Positions 31,866 through 32,717 of a stretch of DNA of 32,717 nt are shown one piece after another. Position numbers and translations under genes: made by a program. How positions within the stretch are numbered: position 1 is the stretch's first letter; each line of letters begins with the position of its first letter. The notes under the pieces were generated by a model that ran no database searches, had not been told where the DNA came from, and saw only the letters and a program-made list of their open reading frames with translations. This DNA is from an uncultured Bacteroidaceae bacterium (GTDB lineage: Bacteria > Bacteroidota > Bacteroidia > Bacteroidales > Bacteroidaceae): positions 1-32,717 of the forward strand of contig CAJOLR010000020.1 in assembly GCA_905235565.1 (NCBI GenBank), read 5' to 3'.

Positions 31866-32210
31866 TCATTCAATTTTTGCCAGTCTGGTGATGTCGCGGG
31901 GGCCGATGGCGAATTTGGGGTAGCCGTTGCGGGAGCAGGCAATCATGGAGAGGGCCACCTCGGTCATGGTGTTGCCGCCACCAAGCAGACGGGTGATGGG
32001 GTAGAACGGGATGAACCGGTATTGCATCTTTTAGATGCGGCGCTGCCCTTTGGCCCAACGCATGAATGCAGGCCTGCCTGTAGGCAAATGCATACCGGAA
32101 CCCGGCTTGCAGCTTACTGAAAGCACTTTATTAACCTGCTGTGAGCGGAGCAGTTCCAGCATCAAGCCTTCGCCTACATATCCTGTGGCACCTGTCAGAA
32201 TAATCTTCAT
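31866..32210 (-). pseudogene. decayed NAD(P)-dependent epimerase gene with internal deletions and a stop
   Basis: Reading from the ATG at 32210, the frame gives MKIILTGATGYVGEG, LMLELLRSQQVNKVLSVSCK and MHLPTGRPAFMRWAKGQRR, an in-frame TAA at codon 60, then MQYRFIPFYPITRLLGGGN, MTEVALSMI, NGYPKFAIGPRDITRLAKIE and a final TGA. These pieces follow the order of an atypical SDR/epimerase family (Rossmann start, a GRxMWARxKG-like helix, then RPGF...PFYPxxRxL and a C-terminal AMI...GYPK segment), which normally has about 220 residues. About half, including the middle of the Rossmann fold, is missing, yet all pieces stay in one frame. It therefore cannot encode an active enzyme. Confidence 0.75.
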
Positions 32211-32528
32211 ATTTCCTTTTTTAACTGCGAATATACAAATAATGCATAAAATCGTAGAACAGACAAATGAATATGAGAAACACTGAATGTGTAGGTAAAA
32301 ACGGATGTGAAAACAGTTTTTTAGCTCACAATTGCGACTTATTTACATGATAAGCATTGACTATGTTTTTTTTAGTAAATTTAAAGCCAAATAATGAACG
32401 AAATGAAACGTGTTAGAATCAACCGCCAGGAGGTGGCAGATATAGTGGAGATGTTCATTCATTTATCTAAGATATAAAGTGTTGATGATTCATTTTGTAC
32501 AGAAGTAGGATATAGTTTTAATTAATTT
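32211..32528. other. AT-rich spacer before the right-edge gene
   Basis: This stretch is clearly richer in A and T than the rest of the window and holds no long reading frame. A possible 27-codon ORF lies at 32394-32477. A TATGTTTT at about 32362-32369 is a one-mismatch -7 element for it. No terminator, RNA gene or att-like repeat was recognised. The composition change suggests the edge of an acquired segment. Confidence 0.5.
32394..32477 (+). other. possible small ORF, 27 codons
   Basis: ATG at 32394 to TAA at 32475-32477 encodes MNEMKRVRINRQEVADIVEM followed by FIHLSKI. The peptide is plausible as an amphipathic helix and may be either a real small gene or the start of a truncated one; I do not recognise it. 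It lies 51 bases before the helicase-like gene on the same strand. Confidence 0.3.
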
Positions 32529-32717
32529 ATGGCAAGAATATACGATAACATAGAAACCATATTCGCAAGGGGAATACAGGGTATCATCACCAATGTGGGT
32601 GTAAAGCGTGTGGACTTTTGCGTCGGCTATTTTAATCTGCGAGGATGGAATCTCGTAGTGGAACAGATAGACACTCTTACGGGCGATTATGTCTATGAAA
32701 ACGACAAGCGCATTTTT
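32529..32717 (+). CDS. probable PLD-domain helicase of defence type, N-terminal 63 codons (partial)
   Basis: The frame is open from the ATG at 32529 to the end of the window. The start ARIYDNIETIFARGIQGIIT, then VGVKRVDFCVGYFNLRGWNL and VYENDKRIF fits, from memory, the N-terminal phospholipase-D-like part of large SNF2/DEAD-type helicases (COG0553-related) that are often found in mobile or defence islands. YFNLRGW is the most telling segment. The helicase part, if present, would lie beyond the window. The AT-rich region just before it is consistent with the start of an accessory island. Confidence 0.55.
   Translation, partial: MARIYDNIETIFARGIQGIITNVGVKRVDFCVGYFNLRGWNLVVEQIDTLTGDYVYENDKRIF

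Overview
The window looks like chromosomal DNA of a gut-type member of the Bacteroidota (order Bacteroidales). Signs are the recurrent TAnnTTTG -7 promoter elements placed 10-22 nt before start codons, weak Shine-Dalgarno signals, many lipoproteins with Bacteroidota-type domains (BACON, a DUF4988-like N-terminus, DUF2490, DUF1593), and a BlaI/M56 pair. Genus cannot be fixed from the sequence alone. All family names come from recognising motifs and family sequence patterns; no search was run.

Layout. 1-110: the C-terminal end of an IS5-like transposase. 125-2452 (-): a three-gene run with an APH-like phosphotransferase, an unknown protein and a YhcC-type radical SAM protein. 2596-7476 (+): a two-protein version of the large 2-hydroxyacyl-CoA dehydratase/activase-like system plus a TetR regulator. 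7614-10040 (+): a GH54 arabinofuranosidase lipoprotein. 10037-15159 (-): a GH3 glycosidase with a PA14-like insert, followed by a polar amino-acid ABC transporter whose binding protein and permease are one chain. 15261-17057 (+): a preQ1-I-type riboswitch, a YhhQ-type queuosine-precursor transporter, queF and a prolyl-tRNA editing protein. 17063-24181: a divergent locus in which a membrane-bound LytTR regulator (+) faces a five-gene operon (-) coding for two paralogous Cthe_2159-type beta-helix carbohydrate-binding proteins with Gly/Pro-rich tails ending in GGW, a beta-helix lipoprotein, a shortened DUF2490 barrel and a small exported protein. 24234-26198 (-): a Na/phosphate cotransporter with a PhoU domain and an OmpR/PhoB-type DNA-binding domain in one chain. 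26291-26950: palindromic DNA, a BlaI-like repressor and a truncated M56/BlaR1 sensor. 26963-31766: a HAD phosphatase, an EamA transporter, a DUF1593 lipoprotein and TrkH. 31778-32717: a second copy of the palindromic repeat, a decayed epimerase gene, an AT-rich spacer and the start of a probable PLD/helicase-type defence protein.

The strongest candidates for undescribed biology are (a) the LytTR / Cthe_2159-like surface locus, where both the regulator's exposed loop and the operon's surface proteins carry tandem-repeat-encoded Pro/Gly-rich segments; (b) the transporter-PhoU-winged-helix fusion, which would be a membrane-tethered transcription factor built on a phosphate carrier; and (c) a conserved stem-loop repeat found twice in opposite orientation. 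The riboswitch in front of the queuosine operon is the clearest regulatory RNA: that leader is about 58 nt, while every other confidently placed promoter here gives a leader of about 22 nt or less.
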